Shown here: positions 50,962 through 63,102 of the stretch, piece after piece
How positions within the stretch are numbered: position 1 is the first letter of the stretch
Layout of the letters: the number at the start of each line of letters is the position of its first letter
Assembly: GCF_026212465.1 (NCBI RefSeq)
Contig: NC_080059.1
Location: 23,925,329-23,989,328, forward strand
Origin: Amaranthus tricolor
Lineage: Eukaryota; Streptophyta; Magnoliopsida; Caryophyllales; Amaranthaceae
Direction of reading: 5' to 3'
DNA: 64,000 nucleotides
Notes under the pieces: generated by a model
Told to the model about the DNA's origin: nothing
Database searches by the model: none
Seen by the model: the letters and a program-made list of their open reading frames with translations, nothing else
Position numbers and translations under genes: made by a program

Positions 50962-51777
50962 GCGCGAACACAACTCTATTTGGTATATATTATTGTGTTG
51001 AAGTGGTTAGAATTGAAAATCATAGTCATATGCTAGAAATTACTTGTTAAGTTGCGATTTTAAGGGTTTTTTAGCGTTTTTGGCCCTTTTGCGCATAAAG
51101 TAGCTCAAACTTGGTTTGTTTAGCACGAAACTTGGCACACAACACTATGTGGTATATATTATTTTGTTGAAGTGGTTAGAATTCAAAATCATCGTCATAT
51201 GTAAGAAATTACGTATTAAGTTGCGAATTTAAGAGTTTTGAAGCGTTTTTGGCACTTTTGCGCATAAAGTAGCTCAACCTTGGTTTGTTTTGCACGAAAC
51301 TTGGCACACAACACTATTTGGTAAATACTATTGTGTTGAAGTGGTTAGAATTTAAAATCATAGTCATATACTAGAATTGCTTGTTAAGTTGCGATTTTAA
51401 ATGTTTTTAAGCATTTTTGGCACTATTGCACAACAAGTAGCTCAAACTTGGTTTGTTTTGCACGAAACGTTGCACACAACGCTATTTGGTATATATTATT
51501 GTGTTGAAGTGCTATGAATTGAATATCATAGTAATATGCTAGAAATTACGTGTTAAGTTGCGATTTTAAGGGTTTTTAAGCATAAAGTAGCTCAAACTTG
51601 GTTTGTTTTGCACGAAATTTGCACACAACGCTATTTGGTATATATTATTGTGTTGAAGTGGTTTGAATTGAAAATCATAGTCATATGCTAGAAATTACTT
51701 GTTATGTTGCGATTTTAACGGTTTTTAAGCATTTTTCGCACTTTTGCGCATATAGTAGCTCAAACTTGGTTTGTTTT
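50962..51777 (+). repeat. 5-mer HOR variant (816 bp), m4/m6 fusion, first instance
   Basis: The order is m1, m2, m3, hybrid, m7. The hybrid begins as m4 (ATGAATTGAATATC, AGTAATATGC) and reads TTTTTAAGCATAAAGTAGC near 51,574, then ends as m6 (GAAATTTGCAC). It lacks 355 bp compared with the 1,171 bp unit. At the join GCAT belongs both to m4 (AAGCATTTTT) and to m6 (TGCGCATAAAG), so the breakpoint has a four-base microhomology and is out of register inside the monomer. Confidence 0.88.
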
Positions 51778-52923
51778 GCGCGAACACAACTCTATTTGGT
51801 ATATATTATTGTGTTGAAGTGGTTAGAAATGAAAATCATAGTCATATGCTAGAAATTACTTGTTAAGTTGCGATTTTAAGGGTTTTTTAGCGTTTTTGGA
51901 CTTGGTTTGTTTAGCACGAAACTTGGCACACAACACTATGTGGTATATATTATTTTGTTGAAGTGGTTAGAATTCAAAATCATCGTCATATGTAAGAAAT
52001 TACGTATTAAGTTGCGATTTTAAGAGTTTTGAAGCGTTTTAGGCACTTTTGCGCATAAAGTAGCTCAACCTTGGTTTGTTTTGCACGAAACTTGGCACAC
52101 AACACTATTTGGTAAATACTATTGTGTTGAAGTGGTTAGAATTTAAAATCATAGTCATATACTAGAATTGCTTGTTAAGTTGCGATTTTAAATGTTTTTA
52201 AGCATTTTTGGCACTATTGCGCAACAAGTAGCTCAAACTTGGTTTGTTTTGCACGAAACGTTGCACACAACGCTATTTGGTATATATTATTGTGTTGAAG
52301 TGGTATGAATTGAATATCATAGTAATATGCTAGAAATTACGTGTTAAGTTGCGATTTTAAGGGTTTTTAAGCATTTTTGGCCCTTTTGCGCATAAAGTAG
52401 CTCAAACTTGGTTTGTTTTTCACGAAACTTGGCACACAACACTATTTGGTATATATTATTGTGTTGAAGTGGTTAGAATTTAAAATCATAGTCATATGCT
52501 AGAATTGCGTGTTAAGTTGCGATTTTAAGGGTTTTAAGTATTTTTGGCACTTTTGCGCATCAAGTAGCTCAAACTTTGTTTGTTTTGCACGAAACTTTGC
52601 ACACAACGCTATTTGGTATATATTATTTTGTTGAAGTGGTTTGAATTGAAACTCATAGTCATATGCTAGAAATTACTTGTTAAGTTGCGATTTTAAGGGT
52701 TTTTTAGCGTTTTTGGCCCTTTTGCGCATAAAGTAGCTCAAACTTGGTTTGTTTTGCACGAAATTTGCACACAACGCTATTTGGTATATATTATTGTGTT
52801 GAAGTGGTTTGAATTGAAAATCATAGTCATATGCTAGAAATTACTTGTTATGTTGCGATTTTAACGGTTTTTAAGCATTTTTGGCACTTTTTCGCATATA
52901 GTAGCTCAAACTTGGTTTGTTTT
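51778..52923 (+). repeat. 7-mer HOR unit with a 25 bp deletion in m1 (1,146 bp)
   Basis: In m1 GCGTTTTTGG runs directly into ACTTGGTTTG near 51,899. Other m1 copies have 25 bases in between, including CTTTTGCGCATAAAGTAG. The unit is otherwise in canonical order. The equivalent unit at 60,760-61,930 lacks this deletion and is 1,171 bp, so the deletion is later than the duplication that made both. AGCGTTTTAGGCAC in m2 (about 52,033 and 61,040) is shared. Confidence 0.85.
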
Positions 52924-54094
52924 GCGCGAACACAACTCTATTTGGTATATATTATTGTGTTGAAGTGGTTAGAATTGAAAATCATAGTCATATGCTAGAA
53001 ATTACTTGTTAAGTTGCGATTTTAAGGGTTTTTTAGCGTTTTTGGCCCTTTTGCGCATAAAGTAGCTCAAACTTGGTTTGTTTAGCACGAAACTTGGCAC
53101 ACAACACTATGTGGTATATATTATTTTGTTGAAGTGGTTAGAATTCAAAATCATCCTCATATGTAAGAAATTACGTATTAAGTTGCGATTTTAAGAGTTT
53201 TGAAGCGTTTTTGGCACTTTTGCGCATAAAGTAGCTCAACCTTGGTTTGTTTTGCACGAAACTTGGCACACAACACTATTTGGTAAATACTATTGTGTTG
53301 AAGTGGTTAGAATTTAAAATCATAGTCATATACTAGAATTGCTTGTTAAGTTGCGATTTTAAATGTTTTTAAGCATTTTTGGCACTATTGCGCAACAAGT
53401 AGCTCAAACTTGGTTTGTTTTGCACGAAACGTTGCACACAACGCTATTTGGTATATATTATTGTGTTGAAGTGGTATGAATTGAATATCATAGTAATATG
53501 CTAGAAATTACGTGTTAAGTTGCGATTTTAAGGGTTTTTAAGCATTTTTGGCCCTTTTGCGCATAAAGTAGCTCAAACTTGGTTTGTTTTTCACGAAACT
53601 TGGCACACAATACTATTTGGTATATATTATTGTGTTGAAGTGGTTAGAATTTAAAATCATAGTCATATGCTAGAATTGCGTGTTAAGTTGCGATTTTAAG
53701 GGTTTTAAGTATTTTTGGCACTTTTGCGCATCAAGTAGCTCAAACTTTGTTTGTTTTGCACGAAACTTTGCACATAACGCTATTTGGTATATATTATTTT
53801 GTTGAAGTGGTTTGAATTGAAACTCATAGTCATATGCTAGAAATTACTTGTTAAGTTGCGATTTTAAGGGTTTTTTAGCGTTTTTGGCCCTTTTGCGCAT
53901 AAAGTAGCTCAAACTTGGTTTGTTTTGCACGAAATTTGCACACAACTCTATTTGGTATATATTATTGTGTTGAAGTGGTTTGAATTGAAAATCATAGTCA
54001 TATGCTAGAAATTACTTGTTATGTTGCGATTTTAACGGTTTTTAAGCATTTTTGGCACTTTTGCGCATATAGTAGCTCAAACTTGGTTTGTTTT
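52924..54094 (+). repeat. Canonical 7-mer HOR unit (1,171 bp)
   Basis: The unit has full m1-m7 order. It shares ATCCTCATATG in m2 and CACAATACTATTTGG in m4 with the 57,602-58,772 unit, which marks them as close relatives. ACATAACGC in m5 (about 53,773) is private. Confidence 0.85.
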
Positions 54095-54424
54095 GCGCGA
54101 ACACAACTCTATTTGGTATATATTATTGTGTTGAAGTGGTTAGAATTGAAAATCATAGTCATATGCTAGAAATTACTTGTTAAGTTGCGATTTTAAGGGT
54201 TTTTTAGCGTTTTTGGCCCTTTTGCGCATAAAGTAGCTCAAACTTGGTTTGTTTCGCACGAAACTTGGCACACAACACTATGTGGTATATATTATTTTGT
54301 TGAAGTGGTTTGAATTGAAAATCATAGTCATATGCTAGAAATTACTTGTTATGTTGCGATTTTAACGGTTTTTAAGCATTTTTGGCACTTTTGCGCATAT
54401 AGTAGCTCAAACTTGGTTTGTTTT
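54095..54424 (+). repeat. 2-mer HOR variant (330 bp), m1/m7, first instance
   Basis: Only two monomers separate successive m7 motifs. m1 (with TTTCGCACG, not TTTAGCACG) ends CTATGTGG, followed by TATATATTATTTTGTTG and then m7 (TTTGAATTGAAAATC, TTATGTTGCG). It lacks 841 bp, five monomers, relative to 1,171. The join falls in sequence shared by m2, m6 and m7 starts, consistent with in-register exchange. Confidence 0.85.
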
Positions 54425-55763
54425 GCGCGAACACAACTCTATTTGGTATATATTATTGTGTTGAAGTGGTTAGAATTGAAAATCATAGTCATATGCTAGA
54501 AATTACTTGTTAAGTTGCGATTTTAAGGGTTTTTTAGCGTTTTTGGCCCTTTTGCGCATAAAGTAGCTCAAACTTGGTTTGTTTAGCACAAAACTTGGCA
54601 CACAACACTATGTGGTATATATTATTTTGTTGAAGTGGTTAGAATTCAAAATCATCGTCATATGTAAGAAATTACGTATTAAGTTGCGATTTTAAGAGTT
54701 TTGAAGCGTTTTTGGCACTTTTTCGCATAAAGTAGCTCAACCTTGGTTTGTTTTGCACGAAACTTGGCACATAACACTATTTGGTAAATACTATTGTGTT
54801 GAAGTGGTTAGAATTTAAAATCATAGTCATATACTAGAATTGCTTGTTAAGTTGCGATTTTAAATGTTTTTAAGCATTTTTGGCACTATTGCGCAACAAG
54901 TAGCTCAAACTTGGTTTGTTTTGCACGAAACGTTGCACACAACACTATTTGGTATATATTATTGTGTTGAAGTGGTATGAATTGAATATCATAGTAATAT
55001 GCTAGAAATTACGTGTTAAGTTGCGATTTTAAGGGTTTTTAAGCATTTTTGGCACTTTTGTGCATAAAGTAGCTCAAACTTGGTTTGTTTTGCGCGAAAC
55101 TTGCACACAACGCTATTTGGTATATATTATTGTGTTGAAGTGGTATGAATTGAATATCATAGTAATATGCTAGAAATTACGTGTTAAGTTGCGATTTTAA
55201 GGGTTTTTAAGCATTTTTGGCCCTTTTGCGCATAAAGTAGCTCAAACTTGGTTTGTTTTTCACGAAACTTGGCACACAACACTATTTGGTATATATTATT
55301 GTGTTGAAGTGGTTAGAATTTAAAATCATAGTCATATGCTAGAATTGCGTGTTAAGTTGCGATTTTAAGGGTTTTAAGTATTTTTGGCACTTTTGCGCAT
55401 CAAGTAGCTCAAACTTTGTTTGTTTTGCACGAAACTTTGCACACAACGCTATTTGGTATATATTATTTTGTTGAAGTGGTTTGAATTGAAACTCATAGTC
55501 ATATGCTAGAAATTACTTGTTAAGTTGCGATTTTAAGGGTTTTTTAGCGTTTTTGGCCCTTTTGCGCATAAAGTAGCTCAAACTTGGTTTGTTTTGCACG
55601 AAATTTGCACACAACGCTATTTGGTATATATTATTGTGTTGAAGTGGTTTGAATTGAAAATCATAGTCATATGCTAGAAATTACTTGTTATGTTGCGATT
55701 TTAACGGTTTTTAAGCATTTTTGGCACTTTTGCGCATATAGTAGCTCAAACTTGGTTTGTTTT
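54425..55763 (+). repeat. 8-mer HOR variant (1,339 bp) with doubled m4
   Basis: The order is m1, m2, m3, m4 variant, m4, m5, m6, m7. The first m4 reads GGCACTTTTGTGC and ends GCGCGAAACTTGCAC. The second is standard and ends TTTTTCACG. m2 has GGCACTTTTTCGC, linking it to the units at about 46,220 and 47,560. The extra 168 bp is one monomer. Confidence 0.85.
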
Positions 55764-56093
55764 GCGCGAACACAACTCTATTTGGTATATATTATTGTGT
55801 TGAAGTGGTTAGAATTGAAAATCATAGTCATATGCTAGAAATTACTTGTTAAGTTGCGATTTTAAGGGTTTTTTAGCGTTTTTGGCCCTTTTGCGCATAA
55901 AGTAGCTCAAACTTGGTTTGTTTTGCACGAAACTTGGCACACAACACTATGTGGTATATATTATTTTGTTGAAGTGGTTTGAATTGAAAATCATAGTCAT
56001 ATGCTAGAAATTACTTGTTATGTTGCGATTTTAACGGTTTTTAAGCATTTTTGGCACTTTTGCGCATATAGTAGCTCAAACTTGGTTTGTTTT
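55764..56093 (+). repeat. 2-mer HOR variant (330 bp), m1/m7, second instance
   Basis: The arrangement and length match 54,095-54,424, 1,669 bp downstream. Here the m1 tail reads TTTTGCACG. The shared junction shows duplication of one event, with the 8-mer unit lying between the copies. Confidence 0.85.
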
Positions 56094-57601
56094 GCGCGAA
56101 CACAACTCTATTTGGTATATATTATTGTGTTGAAGTGGTTAGAATTGAAAATCATAGTCATATGCTAGAAATTACTTGTTAAGTTGCGATTTTAAGGGTT
56201 TTTTAGCGTTTTTGGCCCTTTTGCGCATAAAGTAGCTCAAACTTGGTTTGTTTAGCACGAAACTTGGCACACAACACTATGTGGTATATATTATTTTGTT
56301 GAAGTGGTTAGAATTCAAAATCATCGTCATATGTAAGAAATTACGTATTAAGTTGCGATTTTAAGAGTTTTGAAGTGTTTTTGGCACTTTTGCGCATAAA
56401 GTAGCTCAACCTTGGTTTGTTTTGCACGAAACTTGGCACACAACACTATTTGGTAAATACTATTGTGTTGAAGTGGTTAGAATTTAAAATCATAGTCATA
56501 TACTAGAATTGCTTGTTAAGTTGCGATTTTAAATGTTTTTAAGCATTTTTGGCACTATTGCGCAACAAGTAGCTCAAACTTGGTTTGTTTTGCACGAAAC
56601 GTTGCACACAACGCTATTTGGTATATATTATTGTGTTGAAGTGGTATGAATTGAATATCATAGTAATATGCTAGAAATTACGTGTTAAGTTGCGATTTTA
56701 AGGGTTTTTAAGCATTTTTGGCACTTTTGCGCATAAAGTAGCTCAAACTTGGTTTGTTTTGCGCGAAACTTGCACACAACGCTATTTGGTATATATTATT
56801 GTGTTGAAGTGGTTAGAATTGAAAATCATAGTCATATACTAGAAATTACTTGTTAAGTTGCCATTTTAAGGGTTTTTTTAGCGTTTTTGGCCCTTTTGCG
56901 CATAAAGTAGCTCAAACTTGGTTTGTTTTGCACGAAATTTGCACACAACGCTATTTGGTATATATTATTGTGTTGAAGTGGTTTGAATTGAAAATCATAG
57001 TCATATGCTAGAAATTACTTGTTAGGTTGCGATTTTAACGGTTTTTAAGAGTTTTTGGCCCTTTTGCGCATAAAGTAGCTCAAACTTGGTTTGTTTTTCA
57101 CGAAACTTGGCACACAACACTATTTGGTATATATTATTGTGTTGAAGTGGTTAGAATTTAAAATCATAGTCATATGCTAGAATTGCGTGTTAAGTTGCGA
57201 TTTTAAGGGTTTTAAGTATTTTTGGCACTTTTGCGCATCAAGTAGCTCAAACTTTGTTTGTTTTGCACGAAACTTTGCACACAACGCTATTTGGTATATA
57301 TTATTTTGTTGAAGTGGTTTGAATTGAAACTCATAGTCATATGCTAGAAATTACTTGTTAAGTTGCGATTTTAAGGGTTTTTTAGCGTTTTTGGCCCTTT
57401 TGCGCATAAAGTAGCTCAAACTTGGTTTGTTTTGCACGAAATTTGCACACAACGCTATTTGGTATATATTATTGTGTTGAAGTGGTTTGAATTGAAAATC
57501 ATAGTCATATGCTAGAAATTACTTGTTATGTTGCGATTTTAACGGTTTTTAAGCATTTTTGGCACTTTTGCGCATATAGTAGCTCAAACTTGGTTTGTTT
57601 T
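56094..57601 (+). repeat. 9-mer HOR variant (1,508 bp)
   Basis: The order is m1, m2, m3, m4 variant (GCGCGAAACTTGCAC), extra monomer with TACTAGAAATTACTTG and a lengthened T run (GGGTTTTTTTAGCG), m7-like monomer with AAGAGTTTTTGGCCC ending TTTTTCACG, m5, m6, m7. The same extra monomers are at about 46,650-46,970, 47,990-48,310 and 63,810 to the end. Confidence 0.82.
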
Positions 57602-58772
57602 GCGCGAACACAACTCTATTTGGTATATATTATTGTGTTGAAGTGGTTAGAATTGAAAATCATAGTCATATGCTAGAAATTACTTGTTAAGTTGCGATTT
57701 TAAGGGTTTTTTAGCGTTTTTGGCCCTTTTGCGCATAAAGTAGCTCAAACTTGGTTTGTTTAGCACGAAACTTGGCACACAACACTATGTGGTATATATT
57801 ATTTTGTTGAAGTGGTTAGAATTCAAAATCATCCTCATATGTAAGAAATTACGTATTAAGTTGCGATTTTAAGAGTTTTGAAGCGTTTTTGGCACTTTTG
57901 CGCATAAAGTAGCTCAACCTTGGTTTGTTTTGCACGAAACTTGGCACACAACACTATTTGGTAAATACTATTGTGTTGAAGTGGTTAGAATTTAAAATCA
58001 TAGTCATATACTAGAATTGCTTGTTAAGTTGCGATTTTAAATGTTTTTAAGCATTTTTGGCACTATTGCGCAACAAGTAGCTCAAACTTGGTTTGTTTTG
58101 CACGAAACGTTGCACACAACGCTATTTGGTATATATTATTGTGTTGAAGTGGTATGAATTGAATATCATAGTAATATGCTAGAAATTACGTGTTAAGTTG
58201 CGATTTTAAGGGTTTTTAAGCATTTTTGGCCCTTTTGCGCATAAAGTAGCTCAAACTTGGTTTGTTTTTCACGAAACTTGGCACACAATACTATTTGGTA
58301 TATATTATTGTGTTGAAGTGGTTAGAATTTAAAATCATAGTCATATGCTAGAATTGCGTGTTAAGTTGCGATTTTAAGGGTTTTAAGTATTTTTGGCACT
58401 TTTGCGCATCAAGTAGCTCAAACTTTGTTTGTTTTGCACGAAACTTTGCACACAACGCTATTTGGTATATATTATTTTGTTGAAGTGGTTTGAATTGAAA
58501 CTCATAGTCATATGCTAGAAATTACTTGTTAAGTTGCGATTTTAAGGGTTTTTTAGCGTTTTTGGCCCTTTTGCGCATAAAGTAGCTCAAACTTGGTTTG
58601 TTTTGCACGAAATTTGCACACAACGCTATTTGGTATATATTATTGTGTTGAAGTGGTTTGAATTGAAAATCATAGTCATATGCTAGAAATTACTTGTTAT
58701 GTTGCGATTTTAACGGTTTTTAAGCATTTTTGGCACTTTTGCGCATATAGTAGCTCAAACTTGGTTTGTTTT
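57602..58772 (+). repeat. Canonical 7-monomer HOR unit (1,171 bp)
   Basis: Monomers in order: m1 with GGGTTTTTTAGCG and TTTAGCACGAAAC ending CTATGTGG; m2 with GAATTCAAAATCATC, TATGTAAGAAATTACG and AGAGTTTTGAAGCG; m3 with TAAATACTATTG, TACTAGAATTGC, TTTAAATGTTTTT and GCACTATTGCGC; m4 with GGTATGAATTGAATATC, AGTAATATGC and TTTTTCACG; m5 with GGGTTTTAAGTATTTTTGG and CATCAAGTAGC; m6 with GAATTGAAACTCATAG and GAAATTTGCAC; m7 with TTATGTTGCG, TTTAACGG, CATATAGTAGC and GCGCGAACACAAC. This copy has ATCCTCATATG in m2. Each monomer is distinguishable by two or more fixed variants, which is the definition of an HOR. Confidence 0.9.
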
Positions 58773-59943
58773 GCGCGAACACAACTCTATTTGGTATATA
58801 TTATTGTGTTGAAGTGGTTAGAATTGAAAATCATAGTCATATGCTAGAAATTACTTGTTAAGTTGCGATTTTAAGGGTTTTTTAGCGTTTTTGGCCCTTT
58901 TGCGCATAAAGTAGCTCAAACTTGGTTTGTTTAGCACGAAACTTGGCACACAACACTATGTGTTATATATTATTTTGTTGAAGTGGTTAGAATTCAAAAT
59001 CATCGTCATATGTAAGAAATTACGTATTAAGTTGCGATTTTAAGAGTTTTCAAGCGTTTTTGGCACTTTTGCGCATAAAGTAGCTCAACCTTGGTTTGTT
59101 TTGCACGAAACTTGGCACACAACACTATTTGGTAAATACTATTGTGTTGAAGTGGTTAGAATTTAAAATCATAGTCATATACTAGAATCGCTTGTTAAGT
59201 TGCGATTTTAAATGTTTTTAAGCATTTTTGGCACTATTGCGCAACAAATAGCTCAAACTTGGTTTGTTTTGCACGAAACGTTGCACACAACGCTATTTGG
59301 TATATATTATTATGTTGAAGTGGTATGAATTGAATATCATAGTAATATGCTAGAAATTACGTGTTAAGTTGCGATTTTAAGGGTTTTTTAGCATTTTTGG
59401 CCCTTTTGCGCATAAAGTAGCTCAAACTTGGTTTGTTTATCACGAAACTTGGCACACAACACTATTTGGTATATATTATTGTGTTGAAGTGGTGAGAATT
59501 TAAAATCATAGTCATATGCTAGAATTGCGTGTTAAGTTGCGATTTTAAGGGTTTTAAGTATTTTTGGCACTTTTGCGCATCAAGTAGCTCAAACTTTGTT
59601 TGTTTTGCACGAAACTTTGCACACAACGCTATTTGGTATATATTATTTTGTTGAAGTGGTTTGAATTGAAACTCATAGTCATATGCTAGAAATTACTTGT
59701 TAAGTTGCGATTTTAAGGGTTTTTTAGCGTTTTTGGCCCTTTTGCGCATAAAGTAGCTCAAACTTGGTTTGTTTTGCACGAAATTTGCACACAACGCTAT
59801 TTGGTATATATTATTGTGTTGAAGTGGTTTGAATTGAAAATCATAGTCATATGCTAGAAATTACTTGTTATGTTGCGATTTTAACGGTTTTTATGCATTT
59901 TTGGCACTTTTGCGCATATAGTAGCTCAAACTTGGTTTGTTTT
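58773..59943 (+). repeat. Canonical 7-mer HOR unit (1,171 bp)
   Basis: The unit has full order and carries CTATGTGTTATATATT at the m1/m2 boundary and AGAGTTTTCAAGCG in m2 as private changes. TTATTATGTTGAAG in m4 and TTTTTATGCATTTTTGG in m7 are shared with the unit ending at 49,790. Confidence 0.85.
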
Positions 59944-60759
59944 GCGCGAACACAACTCTATTTGGTATATATTATTGTGTTGAAGTGGTTAGAATTGAAA
60001 ATCATAGTCATATGCTAGAAATTACTTGTTAAGTTGCGATTTTAAGGGTTTTTTAGCGTTTTTGGCCCTTTTGCGCATAAAGTAGCTCAAACTTGGTTTG
60101 TTTAGCACGAAACTTGGCACACAACACTATGTGGTATATATTATTTTGTTGAAGTGGTTAGAATTCAAAATCATCGTCATATGTAAGAAATTACGTATTA
60201 AGTTGCGATTTTAAGAGTTTTGAAGCGTTTTTGGCACTTTTGCGCATAAAGTAGCTCAACCTTGGTTTGTTTTGCACGAAACTTGGCACACAACACTATT
60301 TGGTAAATACTATTGTGTTGAAGTGGTTAGAATTTAAAATCATAGTCATATACTAGAATTGCTTGTTAAGTTGCGATTTTAAATGTTTTTAAGCATTTTT
60401 GGCACTATTGCACAACAAGTAGCTCAAACTTGGTTTGTTTTGCACGAAACGTTGCACACAACGCTATTTGGTATATATTATTGTGTTGAAGTGGTATGAA
60501 TTGAATATCATAGTAATATGCTAGAAATTACGTGTTAAGTTGCGATTTTAAGGGTTTTTAAGCATAAAGTAGCTCAAACTTGGTTTGTTTTGCACGAAAT
60601 TTGCACACAATGCTATTTGGTATATATTATTGTGTTGAAGTGGTTTGAATTGAAAATCATAGTCATATGCTAGAAATTACTTGTTATGTTGCGATTTTAA
60701 CGGTTTTTAAGCATTTTTCGCACTTTTGCGCATATAGTAGCTCAAACTTGGTTTGTTTT
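59944..60759 (+). repeat. 5-mer HOR variant (816 bp), m4/m6 fusion, second instance
   Basis: The length and the TTTTTAAGCATAAAGTAGC breakpoint match 50,962-51,777, exactly 8,982 bp downstream. GCACTATTGCACAAC in m3 is also shared (about 51,420 and 60,402). Private here is ACACAATGCTATTTGG. An identical out-of-register breakpoint is best explained by duplication of one deletion allele. Confidence 0.88.
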
Positions 60760-61930
60760 GCGCGAACACAACTCTATTTGGTATATATTATTGTGTTGAA
60801 GTGGTTAGAAATGAAAATCATAGTCATATGCTAGAAATTACTTGTTAAGTTGCGATTTTAAGGGTTTTTTAGCGTTTTGGGCCCTTTTGCGCATAAAGTA
60901 GCTCAAACTTGGTTTGTTTAGCACGAAACTTGGCACACAACACTATGTGGTATATATTATTTTGTTGAAGTGGTTAGAATTCAAAATCATCGTCATATGT
61001 AAGAAATTACGTATTAAGTTGCGATTTTAAGAGTTTTGAAGCGTTTTAGGCACTTTTGCGCATAAAGTAGCTCAACCTTGGTTTGTTTTTCACGAAACTT
61101 GGCACACAACACTATTTGGTAAATACTATTGTGTTGAAGTGGTTAGAATTTAAAATCATAGTCATATACTAGAATTGCTTGTTAAGTTGCGATTTTAAAT
61201 GTTTTTAAGCATTTTTGGCACTATTGCGCAACAAGTAGCTCAAACTTGGTTTGTTTTGCACGAAACGTTGCACACAACGCTATTTGGTATATATTATTGT
61301 GTTGAAGTGGTATGAATTGAATATCATAGTAATATGCAAGAAATTACGTGTTAAGTTGCGATTTTAAGGGTTTTTAAGCATTTTTGGCCCTTTTGCGCAT
61401 AAAGTAGCTCAAACTTGGTTTGTTTTTCACGAAACTTGGCACACAACACTATTTGGTATATATTATTGTGTTGAAGTGGTTAGAATTTAAAATCATAGTC
61501 ATATGCTAGAATTGCGTGTTAAGTTGCGATTTTAAGGGTTTTAAGTATTTTTGGCACTTTTGCGCATCAAGTAGCTCAAACTTTGTTTGTTTTGCACGAA
61601 ACTTTGCACACAACGCTATTTGGTATATATTATTTTGTTGAAGTGGTTTGAATTGAAACTCATAGTCATATGCTAGAAATTACTTGTTAAGTTGCGATTT
61701 TAAGGGTTTTTTAGCGTTTTTGGCCCTTTTGCGCATAAAGTAGCTCAAACTTGGTTTGTTTTGCACGAAATTTGCACACAACGCTATTTGGTATATATTA
61801 TTGTGTTGAAGTGGTTTGAATTGAAAATCATAGTCATATGCTAGAAATTACTTGTTATGTTGCGATTTTAACGGTTTTTAAGCATTTTTGGCACTTTTGC
61901 GCATATAGTAGCTCAAACTTGGTTTGTTTT
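60760..61930 (+). repeat. Canonical 7-mer HOR unit (1,171 bp)
   Basis: The unit follows the second 5-mer exactly as 51,778-52,923 follows the first. It shares GTTAGAAATGAAAATC in m1 and AGCGTTTTAGGCAC in m2 with that unit but has m1 intact. TATGCAAGAAATTACG in m4 is shared with the next unit. Confidence 0.85.
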
Positions 61931-63102
61931 GCGCGAACACAACTCTATTTGGTATATATTATTGTGTTGAAGTGGTTAGAATTGAAAATCATAGTCATAT
62001 GCTAGAAATTACTTGTTAAGTTGCGATTTTAAGGGTTTTTTAGCGTTTTTGGCCCTTTTGCGCATAAAGTAGCTCAAACTTGGTTTGTTTAGCACGAAAC
62101 TTGGCACACAACACTATGTGGTATATATTATTTTGTTGAAGTGGTTAGAATTCAAAATCATCGTCATATGTAAGAAATTACGTATTAAGTTGCGATTTTA
62201 AGAGTTTTGAAGCGTTTTTTGGCACTTTTGCGCATAAAGTAGCTCAACCTTGGTTTGTTTTGCACGAAACTTGGCACACAACACTATTTGGTAAATACTA
62301 TTGTGTTGAAGTGGTTAGAATTTAAAATCATAGTCATATACTAGAATTGCTTGTTAAGTTGCGATTTTAAATGTTTTTAAGCATTTTTGGCACTATTGCG
62401 CAACAAGTAGCTCAAACTTGGTTTGTTTTGCACGAAACGTTGCACACAACGCTATTTGGTATATATTATTGTGTTGAAGTGGTATGAATTGAATATCATA
62501 GTAATATGCAAGAAATTACGTGTTAAGTTGCGATTTTAAGGGTTTTTAAGCATTTTTGGCCCTTTTGCGCATAAAGTAGCTCAAACTTGGTTTGTTTTTC
62601 ACGAAACTTGGCACACAACACTATTTGGTATATATTATTGTGTTGAAGTGGTTAGAATTTAAAATCATAGTCATATGCTAGAATTGCGTGTTAAGTTGCG
62701 ATTTTAAGGGTTTTAAGTATTTTTGGCACTTTTGCGCATCAAGTAGCTCAAACTTTGTTTGTTTTGCACGAAACTTTGCACACAACGCTATTTGGTATAT
62801 ATTATTTTGTTGAAGTGGTTTGAATTGAAACTCATAGTCATATGCTAGAAATTACTTGTTAAGTTGCGATTTTAAGGGTTTTTTAGCGTTTTTGGCCCTT
62901 TTGCGCATAAAGTAGCTCAAACTTGGTTTGTTTTGCACGAAATTTGCACACAACGCTATTTGGTATATATTATTGTGTTGAAGTGGTTTGAATTGAAAAT
63001 CATAGTCATATGCTAGAAATTACTTGTTATGTTGCGATTTTAACGGTTTTTAAGCATTTTTGGCACTTTTGCGCATATAGTAGCTCAAACTTGGTTTGTT
63101 TT
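61931..63102 (+). repeat. Canonical 7-mer HOR unit with one extra T (1,172 bp)
   Basis: The unit has full m1-m7 order. The extra base is in the T run of m2 (GAAGCGTTTTTTGGCAC near 62,211). Confidence 0.85.
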
